DNA of 64,000 bases from Corticium candelabrum (Eukaryota; Porifera; Homoscleromorpha; Homosclerophorida; Plakinidae). Below the pieces are notes generated by a model, which was not told the origin of the DNA, did not search any database, and was given only the letters and a program-made list of their open reading frames with translations. The translations under genes were made by a program, and so were the position numbers. This document shows, one piece after another, positions 39,137-50,800 of the stretch (positions are counted from its first letter, which is position 1; each line of letters starts with the position of its first letter). The stretch lies in the NCBI RefSeq assembly GCF_963422355.1, contig NC_085103.1, positions 1,805,731-1,869,730 of the forward strand. Reading direction: 5' to 3'.

Positions 39137-39897
39137 TTATATTATAATTAATTATAATGAAAACACAATATCAAATGCGTCTGCCACTATATACATTATC
39201 AAGGGTGTAACTAGCCTTAACCAAAATATACCAAACTCTAGAGACAACTGACCAAGTCTATAATTACCTGTTCCGAGTAATCACCTATGTTCTCTTGATG
39301 GTCTTGAAGCCTGCTGGCTAAGTCACAAATACTTAGAAATTTTTTATTAACAAGACCAATAAAAAGTTTTCTTAATAGTACGGCTACTTTTTCAACAGAG
39401 GCACTTGCCTTGGTTGCGTCATTCGTAGTTATATGCCCAAGATTATGTAGTAGATTTTCTTTACACGCATGAAGTAGGGTCCAAACCAGTTAAAGTTAAC
39501 AACCGTCTCGATGTGTTCCTTTATTAACATCAATATTCCATGTCGAAACGTATTGTGTGTGTGGAAGCCCATTTCTTTTTGTTAGAGTGCGAGTCGGTGG
39601 TCGTTTCCGTCGTTTCCAGTCAGAACACTACTGTAACGTTAGCGCATGCGCACCTAGGCTTCATAAGCAAGTTTTGAAATTTCCTCAACTGATTCAATGT
39701 TGCTGCAAACCAGACAATAGTGCCTGGTAGGACTCCAAAGACGAACCTGTCACTATCACCTAAGCTTAAATAATCTGTGAAGGCGGGGACTTGATGTGTT
39801 GATTTCCGAACAAGCTGCTTGACTGAAGGTATTGGACTAGTACTTTCCGTACTAACTCATTGCCTTTTTTGAATTGCTTGAATGAACTAGCTATATC
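39137..39897. repeat. Repeat block shared with 6950-7617, left part
   Basis: Matches 6950-7617 through AAGCCTGCTGGCTAAG, CTTTTTCAACAGAGGC and TACTTTCCGTACTAACTC. It is interrupted at 39898 by the Tc1/mariner-group element. Confidence 0.7.
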
Positions 39898-39899
39898 TA

Positions 39900-42231
39900 A
39901 AGTCTGTCCCAGCATTAAAGTCACAACCGAAAACGGGCAGCTGAGGGGCCACTTTGGAAGATACGGGATTGATACGGGCATCATTGGATAGCTCTTGATT
40001 CCCTTTATTCAATTATGGCAACGTGTTGTTCATAGGGTGTATTAGAGAGGAGATACAGCACACTTTGGAAATATAATGAGATAGAGGGTGGAGTTATGTC
40101 AATCAACGTTCTCTAAATGCATAGCTTGCCAAATTAGTTTCAACTCTTTAAGATAAAGACTGTAATTGAGACTGAAGTTGATACTCTAATGGACATATAA
40201 ATTAGCTACCTGCTGTTGCTACGCCCTGTACAATACCAAAGGTCAACAGTTAGTCACTTTCTGTATCGCTAACAGTTTCTTCAGACTCAGAGCTCGAGGT
40301 GTCGCCATGGCCTACTTCTATTACCATTCGCTCAACTAGGTCGTCCATCAGTCCGTCTACTTCCCAATAGTGCTTCTCCACCTTTTCTCTTACATGTTCC
40401 ACACAGCCAGCCCATCGATCTGGTGTGACTTCCAGCATTCCTTCTCTGGCAAGTTGCAAAATGTTCTCCATAGTAAAACCACTGATCCCTGTATTCTTTC
40501 TAGCTGCATAACCTTTGACTTGTGCCCATGCGAGCTCTATAGGATTTAGTTCACAGTGACCAACAGGGAGACGCAAACAGCTGTGTCCCTTTTCTTGTGC
40601 AAAGACGTCTGTTTGGTATACAGAAACAGGATTGGTTGCCCAAATTAAGAAATATAGTTCAGCTTTTAACATCTTCTTTTCATGGCGAATTTTATGCTTT
40701 GCAAGCCAGTCTAACATATCCTGTTTTCTGCTTGACTTGGTTGGTATTTTTTCAACAACTGCGTTGTGGTACTTGGCATTATCCAACACAATCACAGATC
40801 GAGGTGGACAGTTTGGTAACAGCTTCTCTCTAAACCACTCCATGAAATGTAAAATATTCATTTCGTTGTGATAATCGCCTGAGTCTCTTTTGCCAACAAA
40901 AATCAGTTCAGCTCCATCAATCCACCCTTGCTCACAACCTGCATGAAGGATTATGAGTCGTTTTCCTTTACCACTAGGAATCTTGAGGCCACCTTTCCCG
41001 TCATAGTCTGTCCAGCATTTTGTCACTGTATGGTGCTGATTTAGCCATGTTTCATCAAGGTAGATAATAGGCCTACCTTCTGATCGAAATCGTTTGATTT
41101 CTTTCAGGTATTGGGCTCGTGAGGCCACAATGCGGTGCTGTTCGTATAAACATTTTTTTCTGTTCATAGTTTTATGTCGAAAGCCCATTCTGCTAATGAT
41201 CCTATGCAAACTTGCCCTTGAATATGGAAACTCCTCTTCTTCTACTAGAGCAGCGTGGAGTAGTGTTAATGTGGGGAAGACTTTGTCAGTGTAGAATTTA
41301 TGAATTCTTCTCCTGATTACAGCCTCTTGAAAATTGTCTGTGTACTCTCTAACTGGTCCACTGTGTTCTTTTCTCCCTCTCTTCCTTGGACTTTCAATAT
41401 GTCCCTTATCTTTATGTTCTCTGCAGATTCTGTAGATTGTTCTCTGGTGCATCCCTGTTGCTTCTGCTACTCTCTGGATCGGTTTGTCCAGAAGGATGGG
41501 GCCATCCTCCTTTTCTTTCACAAAGAAATCTCTCACGGAAAGCACAATTGACTTTTCTATACTTCTTATATGTCTTCCTGATTGTGTTGCCATTGGAAAA
41601 TAGATAGAAAATATTCAAACACTAGCAGACCAGAATTAAAACTGAAAGCCAAAACTGACAATGCAGAGAGCGTTGGGTGTAGGCAATGCGTGGGACCTCC
41701 AAATGGAATCTCTGGTGACTGCTATAAACTTGTTACGTCACCTGCACTACACAGTCTGTTTCCGGTTTGGATACTGTTATCATTTTGCTTCTGAAAATGC
41801 ATCTGAGTTCTGATTGACTGCAGACTACTAAGTTAGAACTTGGACTGTAACAGTTATGGGGCTTATTGAGTTCCAACCAGCCGCGTAAAAGAAAATGCGT
41901 TGCAATTATTTTTACACAGCTGCAAAGGACAGATGTCCGCTAATTAGGCAGGCCCTCCCAAGTTGCACACCACATAGATCTACTGAAGAACTTCTTGTAG
42001 CCAAGCTACTGTAGCTAAAAGATTCGGATGTTGTGGGTACGTACAGGGAACACTTACTTATCTAGTACCTGTGTTAGTTTACCTGGAGGGGATAGTAAAC
42101 TGAGGCTAACTGGATCTATAATTGATTGTTGCAACAACATTGCATATGGTCCTTACAAGGTGCAGGGTTTCCTCAGCCACTCCCAAGTTACTCCCCCAAA
42201 CCCATTATGACTTTAATTCTGGGACAGACTT
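39900..42231 (-). mobile_element. Complete Tc1/mariner-group DNA transposon (DD82E-like)
   Basis: The ends are perfect 13-bp inverted repeats, AAGTCTGTCCCAG and CTGGGACAGACTT. They extend imperfectly (AATTAAAGTCA or CATTAAAGTCA) and are flanked by TA on both sides (39898-39899 and 42232-42233). The element is 2332 bp with one intact transposase gene. The paralogous block near 7617 has no insert, which confirms the boundaries. It looks recently active. Confidence 0.85.
40250..41593 (-). CDS. Transposase, DDE endonuclease of the Tc1/mariner group
   Basis: An intact 447-residue ORF. Residues 1-140 hold helix-turn-helix DNA-binding regions (VAEATGMHQRTIYRICREH). The DDE core has a first Asp in IIYLDETWLNQ (near 176), a second in SVIVLDNAKYHN (near 269) and a Glu in HCELNPIELAWAQVKGYA (near 351). 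Counting directly, 81 residues separate the second Asp from that Glu. Classic Tc1/mariner proteins have about 34 to 39. This fits the long-spacing DD82E type described as Sailor. The protein would cut and paste the element at TA sites. The C-terminus is acidic (SSSESEETVSD). No lesion is visible. Confidence 0.85.
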   Translation of the reverse strand: MATQSGRHIRSIEKSIVLSVRDFFVKEKEDGPILLDKPIQRVAEATGMHQRTIYRICREHKDKGHIESPRKRGRKEHSGPVREYTDNFQEAVIRRRIHKFYTDKVFPTLTLLHAALVEEEEFPYSRASLHRIISRMGFRHKTMNRKKCLYEQHRIVASRAQYLKEIKRFRSEGRPIIYLDETWLNQHHTVTKCWTDYDGKGGLKIPSGKGKRLIILHAGCEQGWIDGAELIFVGKRDSGDYHNEMNILHFMEWFREKLLPNCPPRSVIVLDNAKYHNAVVEKIPTKSSRKQDMLDWLAKHKIRHEKKMLKAELYFLIWATNPVSVYQTDVFAQEKGHSCLRLPVGHCELNPIELAWAQVKGYAARKNTGISGFTMENILQLAREGMLEVTPDRWAGCVEHVREKVEKHYWEVDGLMDDLVERMVIEVGHGDTSSSESEETVSDTESD

Positions 42232-42233
42232 TA

Positions 42234-43310
42234 GTGCAGACCCGACAACCAGTTATCATATCGAGGTAACGTTTCTGTCAATTAAAGTAAATCGGAACTA
42301 AAGAATTTATCGATCGTGCTCAACTCTCAACTCTGGTCATCAGAATGAGGTAAAGTGGAACAAAAGTCTGCGTTGTTTCCTTTTTCAGTTGCATTTTTGG
42401 ACTCGTAGCCGTTACTCGTCCAGAAGACTTGGGATGATAGGCAATTTTCACACTATGATGTTGATACACGACCTGATAGTCATTGCAACTGTTTCAGGAT
42501 AGTATCGTATAGCCTGTAACAGTGTCTAGTCTTTTCTATGTGCATGACTGAATGCATCCACTCCTCTTTAATTTTAATCCCGTAATTCCAAACCATTTCA
42601 TCAAGTCCGTTGGTCTGTTGGTCTGTTGTTTATGCCTTTCTGACTTAATGTTTCTACTGTTTTAATAGACTAGCTATCTTTGATCTATCGAGTTTCTTAG
42701 TAATGGTATACCTCATGACGGTCAAAAGAGACTGTGGTACCATTGTGCAGACAGCCACGTACGTGACAGCAAGTCATTTGTAAATACTTGTCAATGGATA
42801 ATGCTGATATTTGTAAAATAGGTGTATTGCATGCACGTCGAATGATGGAGTGCAAAGAGTTTTGTCGGCTTGGCTTGTTTATATGTGTTGACACTGCAAG
42901 TAATCTCTTAATATATGATCACGAAAAGTTTGAATGTAAGCTGAGAACATCTATATCTCATCAGTGATGATACAGTAGAGTATTTGCTGGCGGGTTTAGC
43001 ATTGCAGTTAGAAAGCTCTTCCAAGTAACTGTGGTTCCCTGGCTTACGTCACCTTTGGATCCATCTAAGAATTCACAAATGTGTTTGAACCATAGCAGAC
43101 TAATCTAATGTAGTTTATCAACCTCAAGGAGGTTTCAGTAGCTGATAATGCGTTTCAAAATGTGGCAACCGATGTGTTAATTGTAGTTAAGTTGATGAGC
43201 GAGAATTTCTAAGGGTGACAGATATAGAAAAAAGGATTCTGAATTGTGGTAGCATACATAGCAATGATTGCAAATAGCTGATTAATTCTTCATAAATATG
43301 GAACATAATG
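42234..43310. repeat. Repeat block shared with 7618-8640, right part
   Basis: Continues the match to 7618-8640 (for example CTCAACTCTCAACTCTGGTC near 42319, and GTGTTTGAACCATAGCAGAC near 43080). It ends where gypsy sequence begins. Confidence 0.7.
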
Positions 43311-43582
43311 TGGTGCACGTCACTGAACAGCACCTTCCAATCCAACTGTATGTGTCGTAACCAATCTCTACCCAACAAACTAGGTCTGTTTCTTTCCACC
43401 ACATGTAACTCCAGTTGTTTAGGAGAAGCATCGATAGTCTCCAACCCTCTAATTACGCTGCCTCCATATGCTTTCAGTATGATGGCACTCTCTCTAAAAA
43501 GTGGAGGAGACGGCCCCACACATTGTCTTGTACATTGTGGTACTAATTACTGTCACTGCTGCTCCTGTGTCTTGTACATATG
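43311..43582 (-). pseudogene. Gypsy pol fragment (protease-RT linker)
   Basis: Matches 15665-15900 of the gypsy element. On the minus strand it reads RPSLLGRDWLRHIQLDWK. It is a solo fragment with no LTR nearby, joined directly to the repeat block. It is better preserved here than in the longer copy. Confidence 0.75.
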
Positions 43583-43927
43583 ACGAGCTCTGGAATGCTA
43601 CAGCATTCCCATCACACTGTAATTACCCAAGGTCACCTGACTACTAAATGACCACTTAGCTCACCAAAGTATTCAACGCTTATTGGCAAAGCGGCAACAC
43701 GACAACATCAAAGCAACTGTAACAGACCCTTCCCTGCTGTCTGGATGTCGAAAGGAGGGGATGGCTACACAAACTAGCTCCAGGAGATTGCTAAAGTAGG
43801 CAGAGTTTTTCCTGAGTAGGTCACGTGAGTCCAGCTGCTAGTTAAGTGTGTGTCCAATAAATTGGCAACTCCTGATGATTTGGGTTTAGGACTATTAGGG
43901 TGTGTGAGTGGGTATGTGTGCACATAT
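43583..43927. other. Unassigned sequence
   Basis: Nothing recognisable. A GT-rich stretch precedes the SINE. Confidence 0.35.
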
Positions 43928-44336
43928 GTGGTGCTGTAGCTTAATTGGTTAGAGAGTGCATTTGGAGAATGAAAACATCTGGGATTTGGCAGGGTTGCAG
44001 GTTCAAGCCACAGTGATGGCGATCTATGGCATAATTTTCTTAAGCAAGGAACTTACAGACAATTGCTTCTCTCGACTCAAGAGTATAAATGAGTACCTGT
44101 TCATTGACTGGGATGGACATGACCGTTGGCTTGGCAGTGACATCAGGCAGCGAATGGGTACCTGTGGGCCTTGGTGCCCAGCACTAGAGCTGTGCCATTG
44201 TCAGTGCACCTGGATTACTCCGGTAAAGCTCCAGGTGGAATGTAGCAATCACCTAAAGTCTCCACATACAGTAGAAGCAGGCAAGCTATCTCCACACCTG
44301 ACCTAAGGTCAACATCAAATGACGTAAAGGGCTTAA
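43928..44336 (+). mobile_element. tRNA-derived SINE
   Basis: The head carries an A box (TAGCTTAATTGGTTAGAG, near 43938) and a B box (GGTTCAAGCC, near 44010) at tRNA spacing. The body follows with AAGCAAGGAACTTACAGACA and the GTATAAATGAGTACCTG segment that recurs in invertebrate SINEs. The 116-codon ORF across it is an artefact. The 3' end is approximate. Confidence 0.65.
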
Positions 44337-44658
44337 CATTTGTCCATTTATTTTGTCCATTTGTGTGTGCACACTAACATGCATACACACATAATAGTTA
44401 CCATGGCCTATAAATCGTAGTGTTACTCAACTGAAATAAACAAATTAGCTAATTTGAAAATAGGTAACACACATCACAAATACACATAAAAGTAGTTTGA
44501 TAAATGGCAAAATTACAATATAACTGTAATATTGAGTACAGTTAGACTATAAACAAACATCTATAGTTACAGTCTGCCTCACTCTGGAGATGTACAGATA
44601 CATGTGTCTCTTGAATGAATAACAGAAGAATGTTTTGTGCTTGCAAAACTGACATGCA
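44337..44658. other. 3' flank of the TERB1-like gene
   Basis: AT-rich and probably holding the 3' UTR of the minus-strand gene. On that strand a possible polyadenylation signal was not identified with confidence. Confidence 0.35.
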
Positions 44659-44865
44659 CTAATGTTTCTTAACTGGAGATTTCTTCATATTTCTCCATTT
44701 GTCTTTCAAATTTGAAGCTGTTCTGTGGTGACTAAATAGGAAGTCTTGTTTGATTTGTGACCACCGATGACCATAATGAGACACTGCCAAACGAAGTTTG
44801 TTTTCCTCAACTTCAGTAAATGGCACTCTCGTTCTAGTAGTTGCCACATCTTTCGATGACTTCTG
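44659..44865 (-). CDS. TERB1: TERB1-like last exon: second SANT/Myb domain with telobox
   Basis: Acceptor CTTTAG, then RTRVPFTEVEENKLRLAVSH and YGHRWSQIKQDFLF, then HHRTASNLKDKWRNMKKSP, ending at TAG. The LKDKWRN third helix matches the telobox of TRF-type telomere-repeat binders. It enters in phase 0, compatible with the donor at 55062. Alternatively it ends a separate TRF-like gene whose other exons I did not find. Confidence 0.7.
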   Translation of the reverse strand, partial: QKSSKDVATTRTRVPFTEVEENKLRLAVSHYGHRWSQIKQDFLFSHHRTASNLKDKWRNMKKSPVKKH

Positions 44866-47800
44866 CTAAAGATCAAATTTTAGTTAGAGAAAGAGTTGAC
44901 TGTTGTAGAACGTTTCAATGCCAAAGTTACACAGGTGTCTTCCTACAGTAGATGTGATACAACATGTGTAACAAAACGAAGCGAATAAACAATAAGAGAA
45001 CCTTCTACGATTTGAAGGAAAGCAACTACAAATTATACCAATCTTGATGTGCCTTATGACAACAGCCTATTTGCAAAATATCTAGTTTCAAAAGGAAAAA
45101 TTACAGTATTTCCTTCAATGAAACGCCATGCTAAAATAGAACCTCATGCTCGAATAGAACACCTTGCTAGTGTCTTTCTTAAAAATAGAATGCCATGCTT
45201 AAATAGAGTGGCAGCTCTGGGAATTTCGTGTACAGCTTCAATTGACTAATGGTATATACATGTATTTGTCCATGTTTATGGATAAACTGATAAATATGTC
45301 ACCGTTGTTTCAGAAGAGATGTTCAAAAATAGAGCGCCATGCTCTAATACAACACCATGCATTAATAAAACGCCACTCGAGGGTCTTCTTCCAAACATGA
45401 TAAACACCATGGCATTCTAGTTGAGGAAATACAGCAAGTGCACACAACAAAAAGAAATGCAGCAAGTGTAGACAACAAGACAAAACATAAAAGAAAAGAC
45501 AGCAAGCATTAGGTATATTGTGGCTTACACTAAGTCAATTGCATCCCTTTTCTACTACCATACTCACTTAATTATTACCTCACACCAATGGTTGGCCAGA
45601 GTCAAAGGTAAAGTATGGGATAAGGACTTTTCAAAAATTGACACCCAAAGTTAATTGGTGGAAGTGATTAAGGTAAACAGCATGCTGCTATACTAATACA
45701 GCTTCAAACCAACGTCACTAAATAAAATAGTCAAAAAAATCTTTCATACTGTATGCAAGTCATAAAAATCTTGAAAACATGGTTGACAAGGATGTGTGAG
45801 TTGAAGAATATTAGAATTTCAACAGGCACAAATCTAGCAAACACCTAGACACTGTGAGAGTGGAAATTACCACTAACTAAAGACTAACAGCCTTGGACAA
45901 AGTCGAGGCTGGATGCTCACAGAAACCTTGGGGTAATAGTCAAGCAACTATGGTAACATGGAAGCAGCAAGTGGCTTTTCTGCCAATGAACTCTTTTGAG
46001 TAAAAAAAAGATTGTTCTCAAAGGAGCATTCTGGAGATATGCGCTACAGTGTGTAGCTGCTGGCTCCATCTTCTCTTGCTAATGGGAAATCTATACTAAC
46101 CAAGTTGGGTATCTGGTCGCTATCTCAGAGCAAAAGCTGACAGGGCCATTTGAAGAGTTTCATCTTCCAAATGAAGGGGTTTTTGCACACCATCAGATAA
46201 CGTGAGTCATACTGATGTGTTCACATTCCCGGAAATGGTCTCTCTGTTGTTTCTGTCGCTCCAAGAGCGATGGAAACCTTCGTGCTATTTTCAGACTATA
46301 TGCAGACTGATCTTCTTTTCATGTGATGTAATTCCGGCAACATTCAAGAGAATTGGTGTCTTGTGAGATTCTTTGGCGTTAAAGGCAATGGACGCTGTCG
46401 TCGATTGTATTCTAACAGTCTACAAAGCACTCATCAGTACGCAGGAACACTTTCAGCGAACTCCCTTAATCACCAAACCTCACTATTTTGGCTGTGCACT
46501 AAAGCTGCGCAGTTTTCCGGAGTGCTCCTTTAGAGAATGCCAGAATGCAACAAGTATCCAATGTATCAAGCCTTGTCATGATCCCACGTCTATGTGTGCA
46601 GATTTACTGTCTCCCTATGCGTACCAGGTTACTGGTAGCTATCTCAGCAGCTACATTTTTGTACCGGTCTTCCTTATCCATGGAGTTTCAGTTATCCTTT
46701 TATGAATAAACATCAAATCATAGCACTACATACAGTACAGACATGGGTATAATGTTGAGGGTAAACAAATTGGAAAAGTACTACATCCTCACTGCACATG
46801 TGTCCCAGAGGTATTGTAACTATTTGTCTGCTATTATGATGGTGTAGGAACATCAGTAATAAGGTTTAGTGCTGGTTTTGGTTAGTGTACATCATTACTT
46901 TCTGCTCTCTGATGTGATGTCAGCACTTAGACAGACTGAATACTAATCCGAAAAACTTGGATCATATTACATACACATAAAAAGGTACCTCCTTAAGATC
47001 ACTTTTATACTACACTCACTTGATTGTACCCGCTCACAGTGACTGGCTAGAGTTAGCAGTCAAGTATGAGTTGAAGTTATATTCAAATTGACACTTAAGT
47101 TGGTAGCTGGCAAGAGTGATTTACTTAACTTAAAGAGCATTCTGCTACTTTTGTACAGCTTCAAGCCATCACCACTCCCTAAAATATAGAAACCTAATCT
47201 TCAACAAGGTATCTGAGTCGCTAAATTAAACCTTCAACACGTGGTAACCAGCCAAGGACAAGTTGAAGAACATTAACATTTCTAAAGGTGCAAATCTACT
47301 GAACAGTCACTGTGGAGTAGTTATACATCAATTAGTACTAATTAAGAATTAAACAGAGTAAAAAACTAACAACTTTGAACAAAGTTGGGGCGAGGCTTAC
47401 TTCAACCCTGGGGTACTAATCAAGCAAGAGCAGTATATAAGACCACTAGCCCATTGGCCCGTTCTCTGCACAAGCCATTTAGATTATTAGCTGTTAGTTA
47501 ATTAATTTATTGTTGTATGCATTCATGAAGTACATCTCATTCAGAATTAGCAGCTGAGAGCAGAAATCTCATAAAGTTAATTAATTTAACATTGAATGCA
47601 AATTTATGTTGTTGAAAGTACATTCCGCTCTGAGAATTTATCCTTAAGTGTACACGTGTATATCTCGTTCACACACATTTTTCCTCCATTCTGAAGAATT
47701 AGCAGCCGGACATAATTTTCATGAAGAATTTCTTTCAGAGTTACATGTATCCCGTTTAATAATATCCCATTCTGAGATCAATTATCTCAAAGTACAGTGT

Positions 47801-50800
47801 AGAATATACATGTGTTACAGATCCCGTTCTTTGCCTGGGTTGATTGCATTATTGATTGTTAGTTAATATCTTGTTTGTCAGTTTGAAACTTGTTAGTGTG
47901 ACCTGCTTCACTTGAGAAGATAAGCATATCCTGTTAATCACTCAGGTTGATTGGATTATTGATTGTTAGTTCATATCCTGTCAAAGAAAAATGAGAATGT
48001 AAGCAAGTTCCCCTTCAAAAAATCTGTAAAAATCCGGGCAGCAGGAACTTGATAGTCAAATGCAGTTATGTCCTCACCCGAATAATCTGTTCCCCATATA
48101 TACATGTATACCAAGGATATTTCGTTGAAGACCAATGATAATCTACGTAATCAAGAGTCCCATTCTGAGAAATTACTTAACTGAGCGTTCTGTTCCGAAA
48201 AAGTGGCAGTGAGTAACATTTATCCAGGCAGAACAAATGGAAAGTCAATGTTATTTCTTACTCACTCGTATATAACGCAATCAAACATCTCGTCTCAAAG
48301 CCATTTGACAGTCCCATTGGACGTCGTCGCTTCGAAGACGTGTATGGTAATTAGTAGAGTTATTAATATTGATCACTGACTGTAGAGTAGAGTGTATGAA
48401 CACAAGGTGAGTAGTAGTGCTGTACACTAGAGTAAGGTGTATACCAAGAGAGTAACACATATACGATACATGGTGTCAGGAGTGAGTCATGTCTGAACAT
48501 GAAGAGAACGAGCTTGAGTTGCCACCTGTGGAAATGGCAGCGCAAGCTACAGCCATTATGCCCGTACTACGAAGCAATGTTCCGTTGCCGCATCAACTCA
48601 AAATGACAGGCAACGTGTCGGTGCAGTGGAGGCAGTGGAAGCAAGTGTGGGACTCATGAGTTGGTTTCAGGATTGAAGAGCCAATCAGGTGAGTACAGAG
48701 TTGCCACATTCATTACGTGTATTGGCCCAGATGCTCTGGAAGTATACAATATACAATGCGCTCCCGTTTGAGACGCCAGCTGATGCGCAGGACATTCAGA
48801 AGGTTCTTGGTCTAATGGAAGAGAATTTTATAGGAGAAACGAATACGATATACGAGCGCTACAATTTCCAGAGGAGGCAGCAAGAGGACAACGAAGCGAT
48901 TGATCAGTATGTTACTGCACTGAGAAATCTTGCTCGCACATGCTCGTTTGGAACAAATGTAGATGAACGTTTGAGAGATCAGATTGTCTATGGAGTGAAA
49001 CCGAATGTGCTACGAAAGCAACTATTACAAAAGAAGGGTTTGCCATTAGCTGAATGCCTAGACATGTGTAGAGCCTATGAGGCCACCACACAGCAGATGA
49101 AAGTGATGACAGGAGAAGAGTTGGTACATTCCGTGAGTAAACGGCGAACAAAGCCTGAGAACTCTAGGAAGTCATCAGACAAGGAACGTAAACAAACACA
49201 GAGGACTCTCACGGGTCAGAGTCAGAACACGCCCAAACCAGAGTGTCAATATTGTGGTTTGACACATGAACAAGGTGCAGACAAGTGTCCTGCATACGGC
49301 AAAGAATGCACGTATTGCCACAAGAGGAATCATTTTGCTCGGAAGTGCAGATCAAAGCGACAGAGAAATACACGACAGCGAGTACCTGTAGCTACCAACA
49401 GAGATGAAAGCGAAGAAGATGATGAATGCCTGACTCTTATGCTGACTCCGCCTCAACAGGATGTTCAGGTGATGCAATGCAGAGACAACTATGGGTGGAA
49501 TTATCAGCGCCAGGTCTATGCCAACATGTACATCAATGGAAAAGGTGTCAAATTCCAGCTTGACACGGGCGCCACGTGCAACGTGCTTAAAAGGAATGAC
49601 ATTCCAAGAGAGACCAAGATTATGTCCACAGCACAGATGATAACTTTGTATGATGGAAGCAGAGTTAAGCCATACGGCAAATGCAAAGTGAAAATGACAA
49701 ATCCTAGAATAGAGAAAACGTATGGTGTGCAATTTGTTGTGATACAAGATGCGCAAAATTCAATTTTGGGCTCAGCTACTGTGCAACAGATGGGTTTGTT
49801 AACTGTTCACCATGAGATGATTCAGAAGATAGCCACTGACAAAGAGGTTAAGCCGAGGAGCAAAGAGCACACACACCCAATGCTGCAGAAGTACCATACA
49901 GTATTTGAGAAGGCAGTCGGTCTTCTAGGAAATGATCTACATCTAGATGTAGACCGATCAAGGAAACCAGTCCAGATGCCAGTGAGGCGCATCCCAGTTG
50001 CTATTAAAGGAAAGTTGAAAGCAGAACTTGATCGTCTTGAGAAGCTTGGTGTACTTGGAAGAATTGATGAGCCTACAGAATGGGTATCGAGTTTAGTGAT
50101 TGTCAAGAAACCCAATGGCAGTTTGCGATTATGTTCGGATCCAAAGCCATTAAATGCAGTTTTGAAAAGGAGCCATTATCAATTCCCAACGTTGGAAGAT
50201 CTATTACCACAATTGGCTAATGCGAAAGTCTTCAGCGTTGCAGATGTCAGGAATGGGTACTGGCATGTTCCTCTTGATAGAGAGTCGCAGAAACTCACCA
50301 CGTTCGGTACACCTTTTGGGAGATACTGTTGGCGAAGAATGCCCTTTGGTATCTCAGTTGCACCAGAAATATTTCAACAACAGTTACAAGAGGCCATTGA
50401 AAGTCTAGATGAAGTGTTTGCAATTGCAGACGACATACTCATTGCAGGCAATGGCATTACCTATGCAGAAGCAGTTAAGGATCACGACAGGAAACTTGAG
50501 ATGTTTTTGAAACAATGTCAGAAGAAACAGATTTGTCTGAACAAGGATAAGTTTCGATTGAAATTAAGATCAGTAGCATACATGGGTCATCTACTGACTG
50601 ATGAAGGAATTAAACCAGATCCTAAGAAGATAACAGCGATACATCAGATGCCGAAACCAACTGATGTTGCAGGAGTTAGACGCATGCTTGGTATTGTCAC
50701 ATATTTGGCAAAATTTCTGCCACAACTGGCTACTATGTCAGAGCCTTTGAGACAGCTGACCAAACAAGATGTTGAGTGGACTTGGACTTATGAACATGAC

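Noticed and set aside
43956..44306. 116-codon frame with Trp- and Cys-rich C-terminus
   Set aside because: It lies entirely inside a tRNA-derived SINE.
46373..46705. 110-codon frame as a possible gene
   Set aside because: No ATG at its start, no recognisable motif and no splice signals fitting a neighbouring exon.
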